Source: Begonia masoniana
Taxonomy: Eukaryota > Streptophyta > Magnoliopsida > Cucurbitales > Begoniaceae
Direction of reading: 5' to 3'
Assembly (NCBI GenBank): GCA_022432975.1
Contig: CM039511.1
Location: forward strand, 47,068,902 to 47,132,901
Length of the DNA: 64,000 nucleotides
The stretch's first letter is position 1; each line of letters begins with the position of its first letter. The translations under genes and the position numbers were made by a program. The notes beneath the pieces are model-generated. The model did not search any database and had not been told where the DNA came from. It saw only the letters and a list, made by a program, of their open reading frames with translations. Shown piece by piece: positions 1 through 10,058 of the stretch.

Positions 1-2
1 AA

Positions 3-535
3 TTGGTGGACAAGGGTTTTGTGCGCCCTAGTTTCTCTCCGTGGGGTGCTCCCGTCTTGTTCGTTAAAAAGAAGGATGGGTCCCTACGAATGTGTATTGA
101 CTACCGTGAGCTGAACAAGTTGACTATCAAGAATAAGTACCCGTTGCCGAGAATCGATGACTTATTTGACCAACTACAGGGGGCTCGGGTATTTTCTAAG
201 ATTGACTTGCGCTCCGGTTATTACCAGTTGAAGGTTAGACCAAATGATATTCCAAAGACCGCCTTCAGGACCCGATACGGACACTACGAGTTCTTAGTGA
301 TGTCGTTCGGGTTAACTAATGCCCCTGCGGTATTTATGGACTTGATGAATAGGGTATTCCAGGAGTTCTTGGACAAATTCGTAATTGTCTTCATTGACGA
401 CATCCTGGTTTATTCTCGGACTGAAGAGGAGCATAGAGAGCACTTGGCTATTGTGCTGTCGACTCTAAACAACATCAATTGTTTGCCAAACTATCAAAGT
501 GTGAATTCTGGTTGAACAAGATTAATTCCTAGGCC
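3..535 (+). pseudogene. Reverse transcriptase palm region of element A (broken)
   Basis: About 150 residues match the gypsy RT fingers and palm. Visible blocks are [20 protein letters not shown] near the start, [10 protein letters not shown], then FGLTNAP, and the catalytic [10 protein letters not shown] block, with the FIDD codons at 390-401. Both catalytic aspartates are present. The frame is open at the left edge (codon TTG at 3), so the true start is upstream. After about position 450 the frame is lost. The expected RT-thumb sequence is visible in a different frame (CEFWLN near 500), and a second shift near 525 leads into the next segment. These are 1-bp indels. The original job was to copy element RNA into DNA within the virus-like particle. 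Confidence 0.9.
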
Positions 536-537
536 AC

Positions 538-1321
538 GTGGTCTCTGCTGAAGGAGTATCTGTGGATCCGGCCAAGATTGAGGTTGTAAGAGACTGGCCA
601 AGACCGAGGAATGCAAGCGAGGTACGGAGCTTTATCGGACTAGCTGGTTATTACAGGAAATTCATCAAGGGATTCTCTGTGATAGCAAAACCTATGACCA
701 GCTTAACGAGGAAGGAAATCAAGTTCAAGTGGTCTGAAGCATGTGAGGAGAGCTTTCGGACACTTAAGCAGAAATTAACCACTGCTCCTCTGTTAGTATT
801 GCCAGTTGGAGATGGCAAATTCAGCGTATACTGTGATGCGTCAAAGATTGGCCTGGGATGCGTATTGATGCAAGAGGGTAAAGTGGTAGCATACGCATCG
901 AGACAGTTGAAGAACCATGAACAAAACTTCCCTACTCACGACCTTGAGTTAGCGGCAGTTGTATTTGCGCTGAAAGTATGGAGACACCACCTATATGGGC
1001 AGTCATGTGAGGTGTTTTCTGACCACAAGAGTTTGAAGTACCTCTTTACTCAGAAAGAGTTGAATATGAGACAAAGGCGGTGGTTAGAATTTGTAAAAAG
1101 ACTATGATGTTGAGATCAAGTACCATCCTGGTAAAGCTAATGTGGTAGCTGATGCACTAAGCAGGATGCCAACTACTATACAACCAGTTGTGTCGGCCGT
1201 GTCAATGCCTTTGAGGACAGAGATACAGAAGTTCGATATGGAGATAGTTTCTGGGCTATCGGCCATACTAGCGGACTTGACACTACGACCCACCGTCCTG
1301 GACCAAATTAAGGAGGCCTAG
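538..1321 (+). pseudogene. RT connection and RNase H domain of element A (broken)
   Basis: From 538 the frame gives the RT thumb/connection ([17 protein letters not shown]) and then an RNase H domain with [34 protein letters not shown] and [17 protein letters not shown]. This is the order seen in Ty3/gypsy pol. RNase H degrades the RNA strand of the RNA/DNA hybrid. An extra A near 1096-1101 shifts the frame after FVK. The linker with the KANVVADALSR-type motif is readable in another frame up to a TAG stop at 1319-1321. The GTG at 538 is not a true start: this is an internal piece of the polyprotein. Confidence 0.88.
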
Positions 1322-2484
1322 AAGACCAATTCAAAAGAGATGGCTGATATTGTGAGCAAGTTACCTATGGCCTCTTCCGATTTCAGTTATTCGGGAGATG
1401 GTATTCTGAAGTTCAAAAACAGGTGGTATGTTCCGAAAGACGAAGAGCTACGGAAGCGCATCTTGTCGGAAGCCCACTCGTCTTCTTTCTCTGTGCATCC
1501 TGGAAGCACGAAGATGTATGAAGACTTAAAACTTCACTTCTGGTGGCCAAGTATGAAGAATGAAGTGGCCAAGTATGTGGAGTCTTGTATGATATGTCAA
1601 CAGGTCAAAGCTGAACATCAATGACCAAGTGGAACGCTTCAACCTCTTCGATTCCCGAATGGAAATGGGGAGAACATTACGATGGATTTCGTTGTCGGCC
1701 TTCCGAGGACGGTTAAAGGCCATAACAGTATATGGGTCATTGTAGATAGACTAACTAAGTCGGCCCACTTTCTACCTGTGAAGACGACATTCTCTATGGA
1801 CCAGTATGCAGAGTTATACATTGGTGAGATTGTCAAGTTGCATGGTATTCCGGTGTCAATTGTATCTGACCGGGATCCTAGGTTCACTTCCAGATTTTGG
1901 AAAAGCTTGCAAAACTCCTTGGGTACAAAGCTGGATTTCAGCACGGCGTTTCACCCACAGACAGATGGACAATCTGAGAGAACAATTCAGATATTGGAGG
2001 ACATGTTAAGGTCGTGCGTGTTGGAACTTCATGCTCTTTGGAGTAGATATTTGTCGTTAATTGAATTCACTTATAATAACAGCTACCAGGCTACTATCGG
2101 CATGGCTCCATATGAAGCCCTCTATGGCAGAAAATGTAGATCTCCATTATGTTGGGATGAAGTTGGAGAGTCCAGACTTGTCGGCCCTGAGATATTGCAG
2201 CAGATGTCTGAGGTGATTGCTGTTATCAAACAACGAATCAACACTGCTATGAGTAGACAGAAAAGTTATGCAGATCGGAGACGGAGAGACTTGGAGTTCG
2301 CTGAAGGCGATGAAGTATTCCTGAAGGTGTCGCCTTTCAAAGGTGTAATGAGATTTGGCAAGAAAGGGAAGCTCAGCCCACGGTTCATTGGACCTTTTCC
2401 CATTCTAAAGCGTGTGGGAAGCGTGGCTTACAAGCTACAGTTGCCAGCGTCTATGGATGGAGTTCATAATATCTTCCATGTTCG
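1322..2484 (+). pseudogene. Integrase of element A (zinc finger plus DDE core, broken)
   Basis: The HHCC zinc finger is visible as histidines in EAHSSSFSVHPGS and a CMIC pair (Cys codons 1586-1588 and 1595-1597). An in-frame TGA at 1622-1624 interrupts the protein, but the same frame continues. The core shows the first Asp in MDFVVGLP (from 1682), the second in SDRDPRFTSRFW, and the Glu in TDGQSERTIQILEDML, so the DDE triad looks intact. The C-terminal GPF-type segment (RFIGPFPILKRVGSVAYKL) follows. A 1-bp loss near 2483 moves the tail into another frame. The family inserts element DNA into chromosomes. Confidence 0.88.
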
Positions 2485-2721
2485 ATGCTGAGAAAGTGCG
2501 TACGAGATCCAACCCAAATAGTGGAACATGTGGACTTTGATATCATGCCGACGCTGACATATGAAGAAAGAACTATAAAGATATTGGATATGTCACTCAA
2601 AGTGTTGCGCAATCGAGTGGTCCCGTTGGTGAAAGTTTTGTGGCGTAATCACAACGTGGAGGAGGCCACATGGGAAAGAGAAGCGGATGTTAGGACTCAA
2701 TATCCGGACCTCTTTGCTTAG
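2485..2721 (+). pseudogene. Chromodomain-like tail of element A integrase
   Basis: This 78-codon segment continues the integrase after a 1-bp frameshift. It ends with VLWRNHNVEEATWEREADV and a TAG... type end near 2721. The LVKVLW...EEATWE pattern is the truncated chromodomain of plant chromoviruses, thought to guide integration to particular chromatin. The segment ends about 28 bp before the polypurine tract, as expected for a complete pol end. Lacking its own start context, it is part of the polyprotein and not a separate gene. Confidence 0.8.
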
Positions 2722-2748
2722 GCAAATTTTGGGGACAAAATTTCTGTT

Positions 2749-2761
2749 AAGGTGGGTGGAA
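2749..2761 (+). promoter_or_regulatory. Polypurine tract of element A
   Basis: A purine-rich run (AAGGTGGGTGGAA) lies directly before the TG that opens the LTR. This is where plus-strand DNA priming occurs in LTR retrotransposons. It supports the LTR boundary at 2762. Confidence 0.7.
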
Positions 2762-5424
2762 TGTAACACCCGGCATTTTGCCATGTATATATTCCTTAAA
2801 TTATTCAACGGGATTAATGGGAATAATCATGCAAGGTTTGTTTTATTAATTTGCTAATGTTTCCAGTTGAATATGTATGATTCATAAAACCAAATTGTGA
2901 AACTAAATAGCAAATTAGTTAAAGACCAATGGAAGGGTAAATAGAGAGAAATTAAGGTTGGTGGGAAATAGCCAATGGATGAATGCCATCTGGCAACTTG
3001 TTGAAGAAGCCATGTCTTCTTCCTTCCCTCCCGTTCTTCTCTTCATTCTGGCGTGAAACTCCCTCCTGTTTTCTCTCTTCCAGTCGACGAACAACCATCG
3101 AAGTTACTTCGATCTCCTCGGCTCCTTTCTGTTTTCCCGCTGAGGTAAATGTCTGGTTGAATGCTAACGAATTTGGACAAGTTTAATGCGAGTTTTCACT
3201 GAGATTTAGGGTTATTATTTTAGAGAAAACTCATGTTTTTGGATGAAAACACGTTGGTGTGTTTTCTAAAGTGTTGAAACGTGTTTGCTGCATTTCCTAC
3301 GAGATATTAGTTAGCATTTGTAGCGTGTTTGAATTCTGTACATCCATTTACAGATCCGAGCTTTCCAGGGGCGTTTCGAGCACACTGCATTGCTGCAAAC
3401 AGGTAAGTTCATGCATTTATGTTGGCCCTTAAGGCCCTACAACTTGGAGGTACTAGGTATGGTATGGGTAGATAGGTTTTAGGTTATGTTTTAAGTTAAA
3501 TATGTCTCCATCATATCCTGTCTTCCTGTTGTATCATTCTGCCATCTGTGAATGTTAAGTTTAAGCATCGCACTTATTCATGCATACACGTTTTCCTGTA
3601 AAATCATGCAAATGTTTTCAGCACTAGTTTTGAAGTAAGTAAGATAAAATCTGTAATGTAATGTACGGTTAAGTGTGGATGAGGACTGGCATCCTGTCAA
3701 GTACTCCTATTATGTCCTGAAGCGGCATGTACACCCTGTTGCGCCAGCTCCTCCTCCCACTTATACCTCCCTGTCCAGTGAAATGTAATGTAATGTAATG
3801 TTCCTGTATTTGAAACGTTCATGCATAGCATATGCATCACTGCATTTATTTCTGATATGTTCTTACTGAGCTCTAGGCTCATAGGTGAACTCCCTGTTGT
3901 AGGTACGGATACTCCAGATGAGGACCTTATGCTCATAATGACGAGCTGATGTAGTTGGGGAATTGAGCTCATTGGGGGTGGTTGCTGCAGCCAGACAAAT
4001 TCTGCCCCGAGGGTTTAAGTATTTAAAGAAAAGTCTATGTCTGTAAAACCTTTTCTGGAATTCCGGCGTTGTGTTTACAACTCTGTATAGTCCTGTGTTT
4101 TGTTTAAAACTCTGTAGGAAATTCTGCTGGATATGTAATGTATAGTTTCTTGTGTTTGAGTTTTAAATCTCTGTTTGACCATTGATAGTTGTCTCCTGAA
4201 ATATTCTGTTGTTGATGCATTCAAAACCTCTGTATTTGACGGATGGTATCCATATATTTAATGTTTTGAAACATTCTGGAACTGCCTGAGTCCTCCCTTT
4301 TCAGGTCATGCATGGATAGTCTCGAATTTTTGAGCTATCCATTGCAATTTGTCCTGATTGAACTCCTGTCATTCGTAGAGTATGATTCAAAAACTGTTTT
4401 GAAATCGGGTTGACGGTCTGAAGCCCTCATGCCTCCTATTACGATGGTCCCTGCCTGTAAGTCTTTATGTTAAAATTTGCCAAGTTTTATCTCAAAACTG
4501 CATCTTCCGATCACGTTCACTGCTGTTTTAGTGTTCATCTACGGTTGACGTCATCCATCGTTCCGGCTGACGTCATCACCTTCGCTGGTCTCGTTTATTG
4601 CCTCCATCAACGAGGGGTGACTCATCCATCTTCCGGCTGACGTCATCACCTTCTGCCGGTCTCGTTTATTGCCTTCATCTACCGGTTGACGTCATCCATC
4701 TTCCGACTGACGTCATCACTTTCTGCCGGTCTCGTTATTGTCTTCATCTACCGGTTGACATCATCCATCTTCCGGCTGACGTCATCACCTTGCTGCCGGT
4801 TTCGTTTATTGTCTTCATCTCCGGTGTGACATCATCATCTTCTGCCGATTATGTTTACTGCTTGTATCTTCCGGTTGACGTCATCTTCTCTTCCGGCTGA
4901 TGTCAGCGATTTTGTCGTAACTGAATCACACTGCCCGTAATGTTTTAGTCTTCCGCCCAGTTATTTCACAGTTGCTTCCTGCTTTTATGCTTATGATTTC
5001 TGGTTTACTTCCTGTTCATCTGTTTGATTATTTTCTTCGCCATTCCTTCTCTTCTGTTATTCATTTCCGAATTGTGCATAGTTCTGTCACTCACCGTAGT
5101 CCTTCCCTCTCTGTAAATTTTTATGTTCAGGGTATTGCATTAAGTTTTATTTAATCCACCGAAGTTCTTTTATACTAGGTCTTCCGCCGATGCTTTTCTG
5201 TTTCCTGTTTCCATTTGTAACTGTTATCCAGAATCTCTTTTACTGCTTTTCCGTGTGATTTCAAATCCAGAACTCTTTCTCTCCCTCTGTTTAAAGTTCT
5301 GTAGGTGTCCGGTCTGATCTCATATAAGTTTTAAAGAAAAAAAAATATGTCTTGTTTATATAAAATGTTCGGTGTGATGACTCCGATCTCGGACCCCGAT
5401 CGGGTACGGTTTTGGGGCGTCACA
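2762..5424 (+). repeat. 3' LTR of element A (about 2.66 kb)
   Basis: The LTR begins TGTAACACCCGG right after the polypurine tract and ends GGGGCGTCACA at 5424. The ends form an imperfect inverted repeat with TG/CA termini. Beyond 5424 the sequence is a MULE relic on the other strand, which confirms the boundary. The partner 5' LTR is outside the window. Inside are a TGTAA microsatellite (about 3783-3803), a TGACGTCA array (4546-4905) and a TATATAA at about 5357-5363. That TATA lies so near the LTR end that I do not call it a promoter with confidence. Small ORFs inside show no family resemblance and I treat them as chance. Confidence 0.85.
4546..4905 (+). repeat. Tandem array of about 70-bp units with perfect TGACGTCA sites inside the LTR
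   Basis: Seven perfect TGACGTCA palindromes start at 4546, 4568, 4638, 4687, 4708, 4777 and 4876, with degenerate versions at about 4618, 4756, 4827 and 4898. They occur as pairs 21-22 bp apart, repeated every 69-72 bp, each followed by a CTTCTGCCGGTCTCGTTTAT-like spacer. TGACGTCA is the classical binding site of plant bZIP factors (TGA/CREB-like C-box). I infer a possible enhancer role. The repeat itself is directly visible. Confidence 0.85.
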
Positions 5425-6062
5425 CCTGACGCTTACATATACAAATCGTCATCGTAGATTCTTCCTAGAAATTGTCGACCTCGACGGCTCATCGACATCG
5501 TGCACTCTATTCTTCTTCGGCCTACTAGGTTGAAGCCTTCTCTCGGGCAGAATGATTGGGTACATTCCATGTACTTCCGACCATATGTCCATGCCACTAA
5601 TGTGACGAATAAAGTTTTAGTACATCTATACATATGTTGCCTGGTGATAGTGTTGATGAATAAAATTTTTCAGTGACAGTCTCATAAAATGGATGCATGG
5701 AATGGAATGGACACATGAGATTCCAGTAAGCTCTCACCTGCAACAATTGCGCACACCTGTATTTAGGTTGACAACATATTGTCCGTTGCTAGCCTCAAAT
5801 CGTGCATCTCCCGCTAACACAACATTCCAATTTCGAGCTACACGTTTTAGCTTCCCAAGCTTCTTCTTTATCTTACGACACAGGAAGTCTGTTGACGAGA
5901 CCAACTTATCGTATTTTTTTACAATGCGAGTCGTCAAGCAGTTTTGAATCATGTCGAACATGGTCAGGATCGATTTTTTCCTGGCCGGCAATAGAACTGT
6001 ATTGAACGACTCACATAAATTATTCAACCCCATATCGCATTTGGGAATCAAGAAAAAAGCAT
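5425..6062 (-). pseudogene. C-terminal relic of a MULE (MuDR-type) transposase
   Basis: Read on the minus strand from 6062 down, this gives KCDMGLNNLCESFN, a basic KIKKKLGKLKR segment, then GQYVVNLNTG and CCR with a stop in place of the usual Trp, followed by ELTGISCVHSI. This is the end of the MULE transposase core and its SWIM zinc finger (C-x-C, C-x-H). A frameshift leads into a proline/arginine stretch ending RPKKNR and DEPSRSTISRK, then a C-x2-C half zinc knuckle (TGT..TGT) cut at 5425 by element A. At 6063 the upstream part is cut by a copia LTR. At least one stop and two frameshifts make it dead. The transposase would excise and insert Mutator-like DNA transposons. Confidence 0.85.
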
Positions 6063-7300
6063 TGTTGACTTAATTAATGTTTAAGTCTAAATGTGTTTTG
6101 ATGATGTGTTTATATGTCTGTAATTTAATTTGATTATGTTTATTAAATGAGAAGAATGTATTTTAAATATGAATTTATTTATTTGGAAATACCCTTGAAA
6201 TGGTATTTTAGTTGTCTAATGAATCGAGTTAAGTGTACAGGGCTGTAAAACTGATCTGCCGATGGTGTTTTCAAACTACTCACACCGATTGCTAAACGAC
6301 AAAAGGGAAAGTCGTTCTAAGGCTACTCCTGCCGATGGCGGTTCAGCGCTTATGATATTACACCTGCCGATACCGGTTCAAGCAATGAAATGTTGCATCT
6401 GCCGATGAAGCTTCAAAATGCATCTGCCGATGATTTTTCCATATACATTTGCGATGGAGTTCAAAGCTTGCATCTGCCGATAGCATTCCATGTTGCATCT
6501 ACCGATAGCTTATAATGTTGCATCATCCGATAGCGCTTCAACATTCTTAAGCTGCTTCATCCGACGGCGTTTAAAGTTGCTCATGCCGGTGGCGTTTGAA
6601 GATACTCATGCTGAAAGATTTTTAAAGACTTCAACCGATGATCTTCCGCCATAATTCAAAATAACCGCGAAGCTGCAGTGACGTCGTCTTCAGCATTAAC
6701 TCTAGAACTTTAATGGCGACGACAAACAGCAATTTCAAATGCAACGGATATCTGCTTCAGTACGGATGCTTCCCAACGGTAACATTTTTCCATTTGATGA
6801 AAGTAGCATTCATTTCTGTGAAGAAAATTCAGACAGAGTATTTAAACCGAGGTTAGAGCACGAAGACACAACTTTTGAAATTTTATTCTTGAACCCTAAT
6901 CTGCGAAATCTATCATACTCTGTATTTCTTCTACACCTCTCGATATTAACTTGAGATTTAATCCTTGTGAGAGTGTAGTCTGAGCTTACAATTTACGAAC
7001 TTAAAAATCTGTATAAGGCAGTGGATTGACGCCCGTGAAGTTCAATCTTGAATTGTAAAGGCAGTTGATCGGAGCCCTGAATTTCAATCTGTTTATTCTC
7101 GTGAGGAGAAGGTTAAGGATCTTCAAAGGGTGAACCTTGAAGCGTGGATGTAGGCAAGTTTTGGCCGAACCACGTAAAAAATCTTGTGTTGGTTTTTTCT
7201 CTCTCTCTCTGTTATTTTGTTGGTGTGTTGATTTCCTGTTAGATTAATAATTTTTAAAAAGGTGTAATTCACCCCCCTCTTAGACAATCTCGATCCTACA
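6063..7300 (+). repeat. 5' LTR of the copia element
   Basis: It begins TGTTGAC at 6063, where MULE homology ends, and ends CGATCCTACA at 7300, two bases before the primer binding site. A TATTTAAA at about 6839-6846 is a plausible TATA box, about 460 bp before the LTR end. The upstream part holds the CTGCCGAT repeat array. A 71-codon open frame inside (6739-6954) has no visible relatives and is treated as chance. Confidence 0.85.
6256..6640 (+). repeat. Short direct repeats (CTGCCGAT core) in the copia LTR
   Basis: Six perfect CTGCCGAT octamers start at 6256, 6329, 6364, 6399, 6424 and 6474, mostly spaced in multiples near 25-36 bp. Degenerate copies (CTACCGAT, CATCCGAT, CATCCGAC, CATGCCGG) continue to about 6600. 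Each is preceded by GCAT and followed by a GCGTTTCAA-like tail. The array lies upstream of the possible TATA box, so an enhancer-like role in U3 is an inference. Confidence 0.75.
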
Positions 7301-7302
7301 AT

Positions 7303-7314
7303 TGGTATCAGAGC
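7303..7314 (+). promoter_or_regulatory. Primer binding site of the copia element (initiator Met tRNA)
   Basis: TGGTATCAGAGC lies two bases after the LTR end. It is complementary to the 3' end of plant initiator methionine tRNA, the usual primer for minus-strand synthesis in Ty1/copia elements. Confidence 0.92.
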
Positions 7315-7368
7315 AAGGTTTGTCACTGTCTAAGTTGGGCTTAAACACTCTGTGAAATATATATTACA

Positions 7369-8430
7369 ATGGCATTCAACACTAACTTCACACACGTAGA
7401 AGGTCAAGCTACAAATAGACCTCCTTTATTTGATGGTAATGATTATGTTTATTGGAAGGCTAGAATGAAAATATTCGTTCAAGCCATGGACTATGAGACT
7501 TGGTGCATAATAGAGAATGGTCCTTTTAAGGTCATGAAAACTGTAGATGGGAAAAGTATCCCTAAGGACTTTACTGAATTATCTGAGTCCGATAAGAGAA
7601 ATCTGAGCCTTAATGCCAAGGCAATAAACACTCTGTACTGTGCTCTGAATAGAGATGAATTTAATAGGGTACAAGGGTGTGAAAGTGCTCAAGAATTTGG
7701 CACTTATTAGAGATCAACACACGAGGGCACAAACCAAGTGAAGGAGAGCAAATTGAATATGCTCATACACAAGTATGAATTATTCTCTATGCCTAAGGAT
7801 GAGTCTGTCTCTTCCATGTTTACAAGATTTACTAACATAACTAATGGTTTGAAAGCTCTTGGTAAATCTTATTCTAGTGAAGAACAGGTCAGGAAGATCC
7901 TCAGATGTCTTCCAAGAAGCTGGCAGCCAAAGGTGACTGCAATTTAGGAAGCAAAGGATCTCAAAGCTCTAAAGCTAGAAGAACTCATTGGATCTCTCAT
8001 GACACATGAGATCACAATGAGGTCAAACGAGAAGGAAGATCTTAAGAAAAAAGAGACTTCAAAAAGAAGGATATTGCTATGAAAGCCTCTTCAAGTAAAC
8101 GTGAAGTCACTGAGGATGAAGAAGAAGAAGATGATGAGGACATTGCACTCATCACTAGGAGATTCAGCAAGTTTCTTCGAAGGAAGAAGCTGCAAGGGAG
8201 AGGCTTTCCCAAGAATGAAAGGCAACCCAAAGACAAGGAGATTACTGCTTTGGATATGGAAAGTCTGGCCACATGAAGGCAGATTGTCCACAGGCCAAGA
8301 AGAATCCAAGAAATTTAAGAAGAAGGCTATGAAGGCCACTTGGGATGACAGTGAAGGCGACACATCCTCTTCGGAAGATGAGGAAGTGGCAAATCTGTGT
8401 TCATGGCACACGATAATGAGGTTAGTATTC
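7369..8430 (+). pseudogene. Copia gag (broken)
   Basis: The ATG at 7369 starts MAFNTNFTHVEGQ and PPLFDGNDYVYWKARMK, the typical N-terminus of plant copia gag (DUF4219/UBN2-like). The frame is lost near 7690 by a 1-bp deletion. It resumes from 7738 (LNMLIHKYELFSM, VRKILRCLPRSWQ), hits a TAG at 7945-7947 where Gln is usual, and shifts again near 8065. An acidic stretch (EDEEEEDDED) precedes a zinc knuckle at 8246-8287 reading CFGYGKSGHMKADC. Its second cysteine is replaced by Tyr (TAT at 8255-8257), so that knuckle cannot bind zinc normally. Gag would form the particle shell and package RNA. Confidence 0.85.
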
Positions 8431-8699
8431 TTTAAGTGATAGTGAAAGTGATAATGATGTGGTGAGCTAATTGACGCATTTAATGATTTAGTTAAGCAAT
8501 TTGGCATGCTTTAAGACTAAGTATAACGTGTTGAAAAGGAAATGCAAACATGGTAGAAATGCATGCTAAGAAGTGTAATCTGCATGACAAGGAGATGATG
8601 AGCTTAAGAGCAAAATTGAAGATTTGAATAATATTATTCTGAAATTTACTAATGGTATCAAGTTATTTAAGATGTTATTAGGAAGTCAGAGAGCAAATT

Positions 8700-9260
8700 T
8701 TGACAGAACAGGATTAGGTATGACAAGCCTAATAAAAAGAGAGTTTTCAAGAATTTCTTTGTTAAACCGTCCACTTGTCATACATGTAATGAAGTAGGAC
8801 ATAAATCTTTTGAGTGTCCCTTAAAATCAAACAATATAAAATCTGGCAGTAAACTGCAATGGGTTCCTAAGGGGACCAGGCCTAACACTAGGATCCAAAG
8901 ACTTGGGTACTTAAGAAGACTAATTGATTTCTGTTTTGCAGGTTGACTGCTCTCCCAGGACAATCTGTGGTACCTTGACAGTGGTTGTTCAAGGCCTATG
9001 ATGGGAGACTCAACCAAGTTTGCTGTTGTCAACAAGAAGAATGACAGTGTTACTTTGGTGGAACCAAAAGGGCAAGATTGTTGGCATCGGCAATATAGGT
9101 AATCCTTCTAATCCTACTATTGAAAATGTTTTGCTAGTAGAAGGATTAAACATAACCTGCTTAGCATAAGTCAATTGTGTGATAAAGGTTATAAAGTCAC
9201 ATTTAAATCTAATGTTTGCGTGATCAAAGACATTTCAAATAATAATGTATTGTAGATTGC
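8700..9260 (+). pseudogene. Copia second zinc knuckle, protease motif and pre-integrase segment
   Basis: A complete CCHC knuckle, CHTCNEVGHKSFEC, is encoded at 8776-8817. After a linker with QWVPKG comes NLWYLDSGCSRPMMGD, the aspartic protease active site (DSG codons 8977-8985), which still has its Asp. Following it are a degraded KIVGIGNIG-like strand and LLSISQLCDKGYKVTF of the GAG-pre-integrase region near 9150-9215. Indels and stops separate the blocks. Past about 9260 I no longer recognise copia sequence. Confidence 0.82.
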
Positions 9261-9377
9261 TTCGAAACAGATGTTTTGATATCAAGAACGTGTTGATGAG
9301 AGTCCTGCCAACATTCCTTCTCACTTTCTCTCTCCTCTTTTCACACTCTTTATCTCTTCTGCTTATGAGTCACCAAG

Positions 9378-9862
9378 GAGGGGTGGGAATAACCGGCCCA
9401 AAACGTTGGACCTGACCACCGGTTCCAAGTGTCATGGAACCGGTCCCGATTCCATGGTTTGAGAGATTTGTGTAGTTTACTGAAACTATAGTATGAAATT
9501 TGAAGAAAATTTGTTTAAATTTTGGCAATTTATCGAAACTAGTTTGTGTGATCTGACTTCTGATAGAGATTGTTTAAATTCGAAGTTGTCTATTTTTCTG
9601 GTGTGTTTCTATGTTTTTTTTTTGCCTCTGGTCTATTGCTTTCTTTATCAGTTGGTTTTTTGGGAAGAATATCTCTTAACTACTTCAGATAAGTCTTGCT
9701 CAATTGTTTCGATTTTTTTATCATTTTTTTTGAAAAAAAAAAAAATCTATAAGTGATGGAAGGAACGGGTACCTGGGCCTGATTTCGGTTCTAGGAAGAT
9801 GATAAATGAACTGTCTTGGTCGGTCCGGTTTCGGCTTGAAACCCGACTAGCGAGACCCCTGC
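9378..9862. mobile_element. Possible non-autonomous hAT-like element
   Basis: The left end reads AGGGGTGGGAATAACCGG and the right end, on the opposite strand, reads CAGGGGTCTCGC. Both resemble hAT ends (CAGGGGTG). Subterminal GGAACCGGTCCCGATTCC-type motifs occur near both ends, as is common for plant hATs. CACCAAGG on the left (9371-9378) and AACCAAGG on the right (9865-9872) could be a decayed target duplication, but the fit with the ends is not exact. The 264-bp open frame inside (9493-9756) is T-rich and has no recognisable domain. Confidence 0.4.
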
Positions 9863-10058
9863 CAACCAAGGGAAAGGGAAGAGGGTCGAATCCTAACCAT
9901 TTTCTCCATTTCTAATAAAATAATAATATTTTATTATTTTACAACCCAAACTTCTCCAATTCATGACGTACCAACTTTACTTTAATGAAAGAGTTTTTTT
10001 TTTTTTTGGATAAAAACATAAAAGTTAACTATTCATCGAAAAAAATCTTAGGACTCTT
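9863..10058. other. AT-rich spacer, nothing recognised
   Basis: Short AT-rich sequence with an ATAATATTTTATTATTTT run and a poly-T tract near 9990-10007. No coding or element feature is visible. Confidence 0.6.

Larger units (their letters stand above)
1..5424 (+). mobile_element. Element A: 3' part of a Ty3/gypsy chromovirus (Tekay/Del-like)
   Basis: The window begins inside the pol gene of an LTR retrotransposon. Reading along the plus strand gives reverse transcriptase, RNase H, zinc-finger integrase with DDE core, and a short chromodomain-like tail, then a polypurine tract and a long LTR. The order RT-RH-IN is that of Ty3/gypsy, and the tail after the integrase places it among chromoviruses. 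The long LTR (2663 bp) beginning TGTAACACC fits the Tekay/Del lineage. The frame is broken by at least four frameshifts and two in-frame stops, so this copy cannot encode a working polyprotein. The gag, protease and 5' LTR lie left of the window. The lineage assignment is inferred from motif memory, not from a search. Confidence 0.9.
6063..9290 (+). mobile_element. Truncated Ty1/copia retrotransposon inserted in the MULE relic
   Basis: A 1238-bp LTR is followed by a primer binding site, a broken gag with two zinc knuckles, a protease DSG motif and the start of the GAG-pre-integrase region. Homology stops near 9260-9290, so integrase, RT, RNase H and the 3' LTR are missing. The candidate left target-site copy is AGCAT (6058-6062), but the partner is lost with the 3' end. 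The 3' boundary is approximate because the last recognisable residues are already degraded. Confidence 0.88.

Noticed and set aside
3697..3972. A 91-codon minus-strand gene inside the element A LTR
   Set aside because: No recognisable motif, and it lies wholly within an LTR on the strand opposite to the element.
5355..5364. TATATAA as the element A promoter
   Set aside because: It is only about 60 bp from the LTR end, leaving almost no room for R and U5, so position argues against it.
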